19,191 nt of DNA, taken from contig CAYRQP010000025.1 in NCBI GenBank assembly GCA_964426545.1, positions 1 to 19,191 on the forward strand. Reading direction: 5' to 3'. This DNA comes from CAYRQP01 sp964426545. Lineage in GTDB: Bacteria; Fermentibacterota; Fermentibacteria; Fermentibacterales; JCC-6. The position numbers were made by a program, and so were the translations under genes. Of the stretch, positions 1-7,156 are shown piece by piece. The notes under the pieces were generated by a model. The model did not search any database. It was given only the letters and a program-made list of their open reading frames with translations, and had not been told where the DNA came from. Position 1 is the stretch's first letter. Each line of letters starts with the position of its first letter.

Positions 1-371
1 GAAACATTATCATCTCCCCCATTCACCACATACACATAATCACCTGATGGAAGGGAGCAGACGTCTTGTGGGCCACCTCCAACATTCACCGTAGTAACAA
101 CGGTGTTATCTGAAGTACGGATTACGGAAACAGTGTTATGATAATAATTCGTCACATACACATAATTACCTGATGGAAGGGAGACGATTCCATTAGGGTT
201 ATTTCCAACAATCACTGTCGCAACTACAGTGTCGGGATAAGAGCTACGGCTCATCCGGTCGGTTAATCCGTCACCAATGTTAGATAGTGCATAATCAGCA
301 GGTGCTGCAGAATCTGCAAAAGAGACTCCGGTAACCAGAAGAAGTAAAGTGAAAATTGTGTAAAGTTTCAT
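1..371 (-). CDS. Secreted YVTN-type beta-propeller repeat protein (5' part, cut by window edge)
   Basis: The minus strand is open from ATG at 371 down to base 1, with no stop, so the C-terminal part lies outside the window. The N-terminus (MKLYTIFTLLLLVTGVSFA) is a typical signal peptide, so the product is exported. After about residue 45 come two copies of a repeat of about 40 residues with cores SLPSGNYVYVTNYYHNTVSV and SLPSGDYVYVVNGG, each preceded by a VVxTVxVGxxP-like strand. This is the YVTN beta-propeller repeat found in surface and secreted proteins, whose function is usually unknown (binding or surface layer). A ribosome site, GAAAGG, lies 6-7 bases before the ATG. The repeats are also similar in DNA (32-57 and 158-183 differ at one base), suggesting recent duplication. 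The family is clear; the role is not. Confidence 0.85.
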   Translation of the reverse strand, partial: MKLYTIFTLLLLVTGVSFADSAAPADYALSNIGDGLTDRMSRSSYPDTVVATVIVGNNPNGIVSLPSGNYVYVTNYYHNTVSVIRTSDNTVVTTVNVGGGPQDVCSLPSGDYVYVVNGGDDNV

Positions 372-425
372 GTAGACCTTTCGCTATGTAAAATATGAAT
401 TAGAGTTTGAATATTTAACATAAAC

Positions 426-431
426 ATTATA
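426..431 (-). promoter_or_regulatory. Possible -10 box (TATAAT) for the YVTN gene
   Basis: The minus strand reads TATAAT here, about 55 bases upstream of the ATG at 371. No good -35 box is seen at 16-18 bases upstream, so this is only a candidate. The surrounding 372-450 is AT-rich, as expected for a promoter region. Confidence 0.25.
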
Positions 432-520
432 CTTCAAGATGTGTATAATAACTAGTGGTTTGTAAAATCATCCTTTATTGTTTGTATAGTAGTATTAAGA
501 GATTACACCGCTTTAGCGAA

Positions 521-592
521 AGTACCGTACTTCATCTATTCCAATTGATTTACGGAGCTGACTCTATAGTGGAAAAAGTGGAGTACGATACT
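521..592. repeat. Dispersed palindromic element, copy 1
   Basis: An imperfect inverted repeat: the left arm starts AGTACCGTACTTCATCT (521-537) and the right arm ends AGTGGAGTACGATACT (577-592). The arms pair over about 24 positions with several mismatches or wobbles. The right arm (564-592) matches 24 of 29 bases of 11297-11325, and the left arm matches 15 of 17 bases of 11246-11262, so both loci carry the same element. This copy lies about 31 bases past the 3' end of tRNA-Ser and could also end its transcript, but there is no clear T tract. It contains no gene. Confidence 0.75.
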
Positions 593-623
593 GACATCTA
601 CCTCAGTACCAGTACTCCCTCGT

Positions 624-711
624 TGGCGGAGGACCGGGGACTCGAACCCCGAAGCGCGATAAAGCGCGGCGGATTTCAAATCCGCTGCCTTGCCAATTAG
701 ACTAGTCCTCC
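624..711 (-). tRNA. tRNA-Ser (anticodon TGA)
   Basis: On the minus strand the acceptor arm GGAGGAC (705-711) pairs with GTCCTCC (628-634), followed by discriminator G and an encoded CCA (624-626). The anticodon stem GCGGA/TCCGC encloses the loop TTTGAAA, giving anticodon TGA (plus-strand 676-678), which reads UCN serine codons. The T arm is CGGGG-TTCGAGT-CCCCG. The long variable arm of about 17 bases with its own GCGC stem is the class II form expected for serine tRNA. Confidence 0.97.
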
Positions 712-721
712 GTAACCCTCA

Positions 722-750
722 AATTTAAGTTATATTTGTCCTGTGGTCAA
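722..750 (-). promoter_or_regulatory. Promoter of tRNA-Ser(TGA)
   Basis: On the minus strand TTGACC (745-750) and TAAATT (722-727) are separated by exactly 17 bases, a sigma70-like arrangement. The predicted start is a few bases before the tRNA 5' end at 711. The promoter faces away from the CYTH gene that begins at 773. Confidence 0.5.
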
Positions 751-772
751 ATCCTGAAGTTTGGGGCAAAAT

Positions 773-1303
773 ATGCTTGAAATAGAATTGAAATTCAAAG
801 TCACCAGTTTCAATGAGATTAGGTCTAAATTAAAAGCACTTGGCTGTACTCCGGGAGAACCGGTCGAAGAGACTAATCTCATTCTTGACCTGCCCGGAAC
901 TCCCCTTCGTTTCAAAGATATAGTGTTTCGACTGCGGAATGATGCAAAAGGTACTCTGCTTACTATCAAGAAGCCGATTCCATGTTCACTTCTAAAGGTG
1001 AGAAATGAGATAAAGACGGTACTCGATTGCACTATTGATGATGCTGCTATACTCTTTGGACATCTTGGATATGGAGTTGTTCTTACATACGAGAAAATAA
1101 GGAGAGAATGTACGCTGAAGAACGCTCAAGTCTGTCTGGATGAACTATGGTTCGGGAGATTCATCGAAATAGAAGCAACTTCAGATGAAGATCTGCTGGA
1201 AGCTGCTGAATTGCTCGGGCTCGATGTTTCCGACGGTATCCGGCTCAGTTATCCCGCTCTGGAAACTGAAGCCCGGGAAGATGCAAAAAGAGAAGATCAA
1301 TGA
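773..1303 (+). CDS. CYTH-domain protein (class IV adenylate cyclase CyaB / triphosphatase type)
   Basis: This 176-residue protein fits a single CYTH domain. The family hallmark ExExK is at the very N-terminus (MLEIELKFKV, E3-E5-K7), which is why I place the start at ATG 773 rather than the in-frame TTG at 761. Later family features are FRLRND (an arginine-containing substrate strand), LLTIKKP, VRNEIKT, YEKIRRE and CLDELWFGRFIEIEA, which matches the usual 'lDxvxxlGxFlEIE' strand. CYTH enzymes bind triphosphates in a charged tunnel with divalent metal and either cyclise ATP or hydrolyse inorganic or thiamine triphosphate. Sequence alone does not decide which; full CyaB-like length and the EIE strand make the CyaB subgroup reasonable. 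The stop overlaps the next start as ATGA, so the two are probably co-translated. Confidence 0.88.
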   Translation: MLEIELKFKVTSFNEIRSKLKALGCTPGEPVEETNLILDLPGTPLRFKDIVFRLRNDAKGTLLTIKKPIPCSLLKVRNEIKTVLDCTIDDAAILFGHLGYGVVLTYEKIRRECTLKNAQVCLDELWFGRFIEIEATSDEDLLEAAELLGLDVSDGIRLSYPALETEAREDAKREDQ

Positions 1304-2130
1304 ACAAACTACTTCTTCTGTTTCTTTTATTTTGCTTTCCTTTTTCTATTGCATTAGCCGCGGTAGATATTCCAGAGGTTACGAATTCGGTTGAAAACCC
1401 GGCCGAAGATGAAGAAGAGCCCGAGTCGGACGAAGAAAACGACGGGGAAGATGAAGAAGAAGATGAGGAAGAAGAAGACTCATTCCTTGAACCTTATTAC
1501 GAATCTGAAGATGACTCTCCGGGATGCTGGGACTCCGCATACAATGCAGTGTTTCACTTGTTGATTGCATTAGCAGCTGAGGATGTGCGCTACAATTCCA
1601 ACCCATTTGAAAACGCTGGAGTACGCTCCTATATGGGAGATGAAGGAAAGCCCATTGCGTTTTCGCTGCTTACAGGAGTCACAAGAACCGGCAGCGGTCA
1701 AGGTTTACTTCTTGACGCTAGACTGCTCTTTCCGTGTCCGCTCGGAATAGCCGTTAGATATGAAGAAGTAGAACCGGAGGATCACACCGATTTCTCTCTT
1801 TTCTATATTGAAATGCCTATGCAGTTCTTATTCAGTCAGCCCCTTTCTCTGGAAATTGGACCGCATTATGTATTTCCTCAGGACGAGGGGAAATGGCAAA
1901 TTTCAGGCGGCGGAGTTCATCTGGGTATCGAATACCTGTTTCTCGATAATCTTGGAGTATCGGGTGACTACAGACTGTCATGGATACATCAGCTTCCTTT
2001 CCATGATGGTGAAATGCACATATCATGGTATTTGCCACCATTCGAATTATGGACAGGATGGGGAATCCTGCGGAATTGTAAAGGAGAAATTCTCCAGGGA
2101 GTGCGTGCGGGTGCAGGGATTTTCTTCTAA
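1300..2130 (+). CDS. Exported protein with very acidic linker and outer-membrane-barrel-like C-terminus
   Basis: A 276-residue protein with a signal peptide (MNKLLLLFLLFCFPFSIALA). Residues about 34-62 are almost all Glu/Asp with few other residues, a likely disordered or metal-binding linker. The remainder (about 90-276) is rich in alternating hydrophobic and polar strands and glycine (for example LLLDARLLFPCPLGIAVRYE, GVHLGIEYLF) and ends in RAGAGIFF; a terminal phenylalanine is the typical end of outer-membrane beta-barrels. I infer an outer-membrane barrel of about 8 strands. No named family is recognised. It overlaps the CYTH gene by 4 bases (ATGA), which implies translational coupling, although a functional link is not obvious. 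Confidence 0.75.
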   Translation: MNKLLLLFLLFCFPFSIALAAVDIPEVTNSVENPAEDEEEPESDEENDGEDEEEDEEEEDSFLEPYYESEDDSPGCWDSAYNAVFHLLIALAAEDVRYNSNPFENAGVRSYMGDEGKPIAFSLLTGVTRTGSGQGLLLDARLLFPCPLGIAVRYEEVEPEDHTDFSLFYIEMPMQFLFSQPLSLEIGPHYVFPQDEGKWQISGGGVHLGIEYLFLDNLGVSGDYRLSWIHQLPFHDGEMHISWYLPPFELWTGWGILRNCKGEILQGVRAGAGIFF

Positions 2131-2188
2131 TCATTGTTATAGTCTGAGAAATACCGCATACATCCATAACATGCAGGTTCTTTTATCC

Positions 2189-2237
2189 TTGACAGAGAAC
2201 GTATATGCTTGCATGTATCGAGACTGTTTTCTATTAT
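2189..2237 (+). promoter_or_regulatory. Candidate promoter region upstream of coiled-coil gene
   Basis: In the 146-base gap between genes, TTGACA (2189-2194) is a perfect -35 hexamer but is followed at 17 bases only by weak CATGTA. A second pairing, TTGCAT (2209-2214) with TATTAT (2232-2237) at 17 bases, has a good -10. Either could drive the gene starting at 2277; I cannot choose between them. Confidence 0.35.
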
Positions 2238-2276
2238 ATATTGACGAAGTAAAATACTTATCAAAAGGAGATACCA

Positions 2277-2840
2277 ATGAGTGATCACACAAAGGTCGAA
2301 CGAAAACTAAAAACTGACATTCACTATAAGAATACCCTCTTCAGGGATCTTCTTGCAAGCGTGCATCTGCTTCATGAATGGCAGACGAGACTTGCAGGGC
2401 TCAGAAATATCCGCAAGGAGAAAAAGCTTCGGGGCTCTATTGCACGGCACATGGAATTCATAAATAACCTCAGTGAATACCTGGCTGCACATCTTGACGA
2501 TATCGAAAGCAACATTAAGGAAGAGATGAAGTTTAGTGTAAAGGAAGTTGAAGGTTTCCATAAAGAACTTGAAACTGACAAAAAACTTGCAGAAGCAGCA
2601 AAAGCAGCATTCGATAAAGCAAAAGCCAATGCAGAATCTGCAGATGAGGACAATCTCGAACCGGCAGAATTAAAAGTCTTACATGCCGAATACAGCAAAT
2701 CCTGGAGAGCATTCCGGCGCGAGAAGCATAAGCTCGATGAAGTAAAAGATGAGCTCAAGTCAGAAGAGCGGGATAAGGAGATCTTCTCACGCGAACTCAA
2801 ACGCATCATAGTGGAGCGGCATTTTCTCACAGAACTTTAA
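2277..2840 (+). CDS. Coiled-coil protein of unknown function
   Basis: A 187-residue, highly charged, soluble protein with no signal peptide or membrane segment. It has an excellent ribosome site (AAAAGGAG, 6 bases before ATG 2277). Almost the whole chain looks alpha-helical: residues about 75-125 (EEMKFSVKEVEGFHKELE onward, with KKLAEAAKAAFDKAKA) and 130-185 have heptad-like spacing of hydrophobic residues, separated by a short acidic break (ESADEDNLEP), suggesting a helical hairpin. I recognise no family. It directly precedes an MtfA-type peptidase with no gap, so the two are probably an operon and may act together, for example as a partner or scaffold; that is inference. Confidence 0.75.
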   Translation: MSDHTKVERKLKTDIHYKNTLFRDLLASVHLLHEWQTRLAGLRNIRKEKKLRGSIARHMEFINNLSEYLAAHLDDIESNIKEEMKFSVKEVEGFHKELETDKKLAEAAKAAFDKAKANAESADEDNLEPAELKVLHAEYSKSWRAFRREKHKLDEVKDELKSEERDKEIFSRELKRIIVERHFLTEL

Positions 2841-2843
2841 TTG

Positions 2844-3728
2844 ATGCAGATATTTCCGAAGAGACAAATAGAGGGCAGATTGGCTCTTGTAGCCGTAGGC
2901 TGTTTTCTGTTCAGCATTCCATTCTTTGTACTAAACAAGGCTCTTTTCATGGTTCTTGTCACCTGGGGCATAGGACTGCTTTACTTTTTTGTATTCTACC
3001 TACCGCATTACCTTCGGAGGCGCAAAGTTGCAGAGTCTCCATTAAGTGCGGAGGATGTGGTCATACTCAATGAGTGGGTTTCCTTTTACAGCGGACTGTC
3101 ACCATCTGACAAGAAACTCTATGAAGCTGATATACAGATATTTCTCGATGAACATCATATAGAGGGAATCGATGATGTTGAGATTACCAGAGAAGTTGAA
3201 CTTCTGGTTGCTGCAAGCGCAATTCGCCTGATCTTCCGCCGTCCGCAATGGGAGTACCGCGATTTCGGTGATATTCTTATCTATCCGGGGAGTTTTACAA
3301 CCGACGGGACATATTCCACTAAAGTTCAGAATGGCGACTCAGCTGCAGCAGGGATGGTTCACTCTGTCGGGTGTGTAATTCTCTCACTCCCGCATCTTTA
3401 CAGAAGTTTCGAACACAAGCACGATGGTTTTAATGTCGGTTATCATGAATTTGCTCATGTCCTCGATGGTTTCAGACCGAATGGAATACCTGATGGACTT
3501 TCGCTCGGAACAACAAGACGATGGATAGAGATAATGCAGAAGGAATTTGAAAAAGTACACAGAGGTAAATCAGTACTCCGGCAATATGCAGGAACCAATG
3601 AAGCAGAATTTTTTGCTGTTGCAGTAGAGGCTTTCTTTGAAAAACCGGATATGCTCGAGAAAAAAGCTCCGGAGGTTTATGAACAACTGGTTGAGTTTTT
3701 TCAGCAGGATCCTGAAAGTAGCAAATAA
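2844..3728 (+). CDS. mtfA: MtfA-like zinc metallopeptidase (family M90) with N-terminal membrane anchor
   Basis: The C-terminal half matches the MtfA family: the zinc-binding HExxH is in GYHEFAHVLDGF (His201, Glu202, His205 from ATG 2844), followed by NGIPDG, then RQYAGTNEAEFFAVAVEAFF, which carries the later glutamate ligand region, and VEFFQQDP near the end. E. coli MtfA is a soluble aminopeptidase-like regulator that binds the Mlc repressor. Here residues about 12-55 contain two hydrophobic stretches (LALVAVGCFLFSIPFFVL and LVTWGIGLLYFFVFYL), so the enzyme is predicted to be membrane-anchored with the peptidase domain on one face. Length of 294 residues is somewhat longer than usual because of this anchor. 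An in-frame TTG at 2841 is a possible alternative start; no clear ribosome site exists for either, and translation is probably coupled to the upstream gene ending at 2840. Confidence 0.88.
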   Translation: MQIFPKRQIEGRLALVAVGCFLFSIPFFVLNKALFMVLVTWGIGLLYFFVFYLPHYLRRRKVAESPLSAEDVVILNEWVSFYSGLSPSDKKLYEADIQIFLDEHHIEGIDDVEITREVELLVAASAIRLIFRRPQWEYRDFGDILIYPGSFTTDGTYSTKVQNGDSAAAGMVHSVGCVILSLPHLYRSFEHKHDGFNVGYHEFAHVLDGFRPNGIPDGLSLGTTRRWIEIMQKEFEKVHRGKSVLRQYAGTNEAEFFAVAVEAFFEKPDMLEKKAPEVYEQLVEFFQQDPESSK

Positions 3729-3779
3729 AGAGAATCCTGTTATACTTCTTATGCTGATATTTAAGAGGAGTTCATTTCA

Positions 3780-4712
3780 ATGAAGATACTTATAGCTGAC
3801 GATGATCCGGCTGTTCTGGCAAAACTTTCGAATTTAGTCAACGAAATAGGCCATGAGCCGTACTGTGTTGCGAGCGGCACAGAAGTATATGAACTGCTGT
3901 GTAAAAAAGAGTACAGTATCGCTATCATAGACTGGCAGCTTCCGGATAAACCGGGGTGTGAGATCTGCCGCGACCTCAGGGAGCAGAAAGGGGTTGAATA
4001 TATCTATATAATAATGCTCAGTTCTGACGAGAAAACCGAGAACATACGTCTGGCACTTGAATCAGGGGCGAACGATTATCTGACAAAATCATTCAATTCC
4101 ATCGAACTCAAAGCGAGAATAAATGTTGGGATCAGGACTGCAAAACTCGAAAAACAGATGAAAGAAATGAATGAGCGGTTGACACTGCTCGCTTCCACAG
4201 ACAGTCTGACAAAACTCCTGAACCACGGCAGCATATTACTGGAACTTCGAATGGAACTGAACAGAAGTAAGCGGGAAGATACCACAACCGGTGTAATGAT
4301 GCTTGATATAGATGACTTTAAGGCAGTGAACGATACTTATGGTCATCAGGTAGGCGACAAGGTACTCAAGCGCTTTGCGGATACTCTTAAAGACAGTTGT
4401 CGAATTTATGACCGCGTTGGCAGGTACGGTGGTGAAGAATTTCTGATAGTTCTTCCAAGAACAACGCTTGAACAGGGTTTGGAAATTGGAGAGCGGCTTC
4501 GCAGAATAATAGAGGATATTAGTTTTGACGATGTCATCGAAGAAATGCGAATAACCTGCAGCATTGGGATCTGTGCATCCACAAGTTTCCTCAAGTATTC
4601 ATCTGCGCTTGTGGCTGCGGCTGACACTGCTCTTTACGAAGCAAAAGAAAGTGGGAAAAATAGAGTTATGACATGTCGAAAAGTAAGCAAAGAAAATCAA
4701 TTTCGATTATAG
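3780..4712 (+). CDS. Response regulator with GGDEF domain (diguanylate cyclase)
   Basis: A 310-residue protein with two domains. Residues 1-120 form a CheY-like receiver: acidic pocket DDD at 7-9, phospho-acceptor Asp51 (IIDWQLP), Ser81/82 and Lys103 (LTKSF). A short coiled-coil linker (about 121-138) leads to a GGDEF domain (140-300) with DIDDFKAVNDTYGHQVGD at 176-193 and the active-site GGEEF at 217-221. It should make cyclic di-GMP from two GTP when phosphorylated and dimerised, as in PleD/WspR-type regulators. The inhibitory I-site RxxD is intact (RIYD, 208-211) five residues before GGEEF, so product feedback is expected. A ribosome site AAGAGGAG lies 9 bases upstream. No sensor kinase is adjacent. 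The gene ends 4 bases from the convergent end of pyrE. Confidence 0.95.
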   Translation: MKILIADDDPAVLAKLSNLVNEIGHEPYCVASGTEVYELLCKKEYSIAIIDWQLPDKPGCEICRDLREQKGVEYIYIIMLSSDEKTENIRLALESGANDYLTKSFNSIELKARINVGIRTAKLEKQMKEMNERLTLLASTDSLTKLLNHGSILLELRMELNRSKREDTTTGVMMLDIDDFKAVNDTYGHQVGDKVLKRFADTLKDSCRIYDRVGRYGGEEFLIVLPRTTLEQGLEIGERLRRIIEDISFDDVIEEMRITCSIGICASTSFLKYSSALVAAADTALYEAKESGKNRVMTCRKVSKENQFRL

Positions 4713-4716
4713 ATTA

Positions 4717-5304
4717 TCAACGCTTGTTCGATGAACCGGGTACAGTGATTGGAATTCCCTTTTCACATAGCGGGCATAATTCCTTTTCCCAACTCTCTGC
4801 CTGAACGGTTAACAATGCTGTATAAGGCACCCCAAAGTCGAGATTTCCTCCGGTTCTATCCACAATGATGCCGATCCGAACAACTTCAGAACCATATTCA
4901 GCAAGCGACTTTATCGATTCCCGTATACTTCCACCAGTTGTTGCTACGTCTTCAACAAGAAGAATCCGTTTATCTGTAACTGCATCCCTGAATCCTCCCC
5001 GGACAGTCATTACACCATTTTTATCTCTCTGAAGAAAAGCATAGGGTTTACCGAGATGAAAAGCAGCGGAATACCCGAAAACAATTGCTCCGAATGCGGG
5101 GGCACAGACAATATCGAAGTCATTCTGTACACTGCTCATTTGCAAGGTCATCATTTCTCCAAGTTCATCGACCATATCCGGATGTCTGATTATTTTTATT
5201 TTCTCGAAATACTGATTCCCGTGTCTTCCGGAAGTATATTTGAAATGTCCTTCGAGCATTGCATCGCAGTTTTGTAGAATTTCAATTACGCGTTTTTCAC
5301 TCAC
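4717..5304 (-). CDS. pyrE: Orotate phosphoribosyltransferase
   Basis: A 195-residue enzyme of pyrimidine synthesis that joins orotate to PRPP to give OMP and pyrophosphate in the cytosol. The PRPP-binding signature LLVEDVATTGGS is at 115-126; upstream are the FKYTSGRHGNQYFEK substrate region and APAFGAIVFGY (68-78), and the flexible-loop lysine/arginine segment RDKNGVMTVRGGF. The C-terminus carries the CPLCEKGIPITVPGS segment seen in the longer bacterial and archaeal PyrE group. The start is GTG at 5304, supported by AGAAGGAG 7-8 bases upstream. It follows the PEGA/repeat protein gene by 47 bases on the same strand and may be co-transcribed with it; no other pyr genes are in the window. Confidence 0.95.
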   Translation of the reverse strand: MSEKRVIEILQNCDAMLEGHFKYTSGRHGNQYFEKIKIIRHPDMVDELGEMMTLQMSSVQNDFDIVCAPAFGAIVFGYSAAFHLGKPYAFLQRDKNGVMTVRGGFRDAVTDKRILLVEDVATTGGSIRESIKSLAEYGSEVVRIGIIVDRTGGNLDFGVPYTALLTVQAESWEKELCPLCEKGIPITVPGSSNKR

Positions 5305-5351
5305 TATTTAGCTCCTTCTATTGTTTGAATTGACAGGATAAAGAATCCGAT

Positions 5352-7010
5352 TTACCGTGAAAAAGTGAACGGATACTGTATTACAAGAGGGTCTTCATCC
5401 TCATCAACAACACCAAAGCGCCATCCTTCTATAGCTCCGGCAAGCTCAAGGTCGAATGCGGGATTATATGTCGAGGATTCAAGTACGTTCACTTCGGAAA
5501 CCCTTCCACTTGTTTCGACTGTGATCTCAATCAGAAGAGTACCGGAAAGAAGCGGGTCATTCCTTATGTGCTTGTTATAGATGAAAGTGACTGTACTCAC
5601 TTTGGACGAGAGTACCTGCATGATTTCTTCAGATGTTCTCGAACTGAAAACAGCATCACCTGCAGCAGTGTTGGTGTGAGATTCGAATGTAATTTCTGAG
5701 AAGGTCATAGCATTTTGGGTATTGGCTTCAATCTCGATTGGGGTGACGGTTCCCCTGAATTGATTATAGTCCCTGTCAGTCTGAGTGCTTTGTACTTGCG
5801 TGCCTTCCGAAGAAGGCAACTGCAGACTCACATTTTCCAGTGATGTCATAGTTACATTATCACCAAGAAGCAGAGCCATGCTTTCAGAAATCTCACTGCG
5901 TTCCGGAGATTCGTCAGTCACCTGCACATCCTCCTGAACGGGCATATCGACAGGTGCCTGAATATCCTGTGTAACCTGAATGTCATCCTGAACGGNNNNN
6001 NNNNNNNNNNNNNNNNNNNNNNNNNNNNNNNNNNNNNNNNNNNNNNNNNNNNNNNNNNNNNNNNNNNNNNNNNNNNNNNNNNNNNNNNNNNNNNNAACTG
6101 GTTGAATATCCTGTGTAACCTGAATGTCATCCTGAACGGATACTTCATCAACTGGTTGAATATCCTGTGTAACCTGAATGTCATCCTGAACGGGTACTTC
6201 ATCAACTGGTTGAATATCCTGTGTAACCTGAATGTCATCCTGAACGGATACTTCATCAGCAGGTTGTATGTCCTGTACAACCTGAATGTCTTCCTGAACA
6301 GGTACTTCATCAGCAGGCTGTATGTTCTGTGCAACTTGAATGTCATCCTGAACCGGCATATCGTTAGGTGCTTGTATGTCCTGTGCAACCTGAATGTCTT
6401 CCTCTTGGATATCTTCCTGCACCGGTGGACCGTCACCCTCGGTTGGGTTTTCCATTGCAACATCTATTTCCAGGAGTGACCGCTGTGTAAGGGAAAAACT
6501 GACTGTTTGGAGTGTCTCGGGTTGAATGGTAATGACTATCTCTTTTGGATTATATCCCTCTGCCAGCACAATAAAGGAATATGTATCACCAATGAAAAGA
6601 TTATCCTTCTGCAGCGGAGTAGAGCCAATATATTTATCATCATAGAAAACCATTGAATATTCCGGAGAGCCTTCTATCATTATTGAAGTCATTTCAGTAT
6701 CTCTGATTTCATCCAGAATTTCCTGGAGCGCCGGATTTTCCCATGGACCCAGGTCGAAATACGGATCCAGCCGCAAGACTTTCTTGAAAGATTCTCTGGT
6801 TTCGTTAGTTTCTCCAAGCCCGTAGTAAGCGGTTCCAAGCCGGTGATAAGCTCGAAGCAGGTCATCAAGAGAAAGATCTTCTGCAGCTATAAAGTTTTCC
6901 AGGGAGGAGACACATGCCTCCATTTCTCCAATTAGATAAAGGTCAATTCCCTCATCGACGGAATTGATTACTGAAATCAATGCAGTCAGAATTAAAGCAG
7001 TTGTAATCAA
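5352..7010 (-). CDS. TPR - PEGA - 18-residue tandem repeat - AgmX/TonB-C-like periplasmic protein (interrupted by assembly gap)
   Basis: The start is TTG at 7010, supported by a strong AGGGGG ribosome site 6 bases upstream. A hydrophobic N-terminus (ITTALILTALISVIN) indicates export. In order: a TPR-like helix pair (about 48-88, AYHRLGTAYYGLGETNETRE), a PEGA domain (about 108-175, with YIGSTPL and LAEGYNPKEIVI), a linker of tandem 18-residue repeats with core VQDDIQVTQDIQ (about 197-380, including the gap), a Ser/Thr-rich spacer, and a C-terminal domain (about 455-552) with TSEEIMQVL, YNKHIRNDPLLSG, SGRVSEVNVLES and IEGWRF, which resembles the AgmX/PglI and TonB C-terminal fold. Such proteins span the periplasm and contact outer-membrane partners; the energised role is inference. 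The true length is unknown because 100 N fall inside the repeat. Confidence 0.85.
   Translation of the reverse strand: MITTALILTALISVINSVDEGIDLYLIGEMEACVSSLENFIAAEDLSLDDLLRAYHRLGTAYYGLGETNETRESFKKVLRLDPYFDLGPWENPALQEILDEIRDTEMTSIMIEGSPEYSMVFYDDKYIGSTPLQKDNLFIGDTYSFIVLAEGYNPKEIVITIQPETLQTVSFSLTQRSLLEIDVAMENPTEGDGPPVQEDIQEEDIQVAQDIQAPNDMPVQDDIQVAQNIQPADEVPVQEDIQVVQDIQPADEVSVQDDIQVTQDIQPVDEVPVQDDIQVTQDIQPVDEVSVQDDIQVTQDIQPVXXXXXXXXXXXXXXXXXXXXXXXXXXXXXXXXXXVQDDIQVTQDIQAPVDMPVQEDVQVTDESPERSEISESMALLLGDNVTMTSLENVSLQLPSSEGTQVQSTQTDRDYNQFRGTVTPIEIEANTQNAMTFSEITFESHTNTAAGDAVFSSRTSEEIMQVLSSKVSTVTFIYNKHIRNDPLLSGTLLIEITVETSGRVSEVNVLESSTYNPAFDLELAGAIEGWRFGVVDEDEDPLVIQYPFTFSR
5933..6400 (-). repeat. 54-bp tandem repeat encoding an 18-residue acidic/Gln-rich unit
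   Basis: Units begin (plus strand, CCTGAAC) at 5933, 5987, 6131, 6185, 6239, 6293 and 6347, exactly 54 bases apart except across the gap. Six units are complete and two are cut by the gap; a degenerate unit follows at 6401. The encoded unit is close to PVQDDIQVTQDIQPVDEV, with variants at a few positions. Units nearest the gap are almost identical in DNA, and divergence grows toward 6400, which suggests recent expansion in the middle. Confidence 0.95.
5996..6095. other. Assembly gap (100 N) inside the tandem repeat
   Basis: Exactly 100 N, a conventional placeholder. The repeat register requires a gap of 10 + 54n bases (10, 64, 118, 172 and so on), so 100 is not the true size; it stays in frame only by chance. 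Confidence 0.97.
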
Positions 7011-7156
7011 GTTAGCCCCCTGCGGTAAAAATAAGCATTATTATCGTTTCGTCAACAGCATGTATCCCTTACATAAAATATATGGAACAATTATATTTCC
7101 TTTGTGTTATATTGTTACCAACGATGAATGTAATATGAGAAAGTGAGTTCGGTTTT

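Noticed and set aside
455..700. Open frame of 81 codons
   Set aside because: It runs through the palindromic element and antisense to tRNA-Ser; no ribosome site or recognisable protein.
5996..6095. Treating the 100 N as a measured distance
   Set aside because: Repeat register excludes 100; it is a placeholder.
6102..6479. Plus-strand open frame with NILCNLNVILN-type repeats
   Set aside because: It is the antisense reading of the 54-bp repeat of the PEGA protein; any frame of a repeat without stops stays open.
7011..7156. Divergent promoters between the PEGA protein gene and the lipoprotein gene
   Set aside because: The region is AT-rich and must hold promoters for both genes, but I found no convincing -35/-10 pair on either strand.
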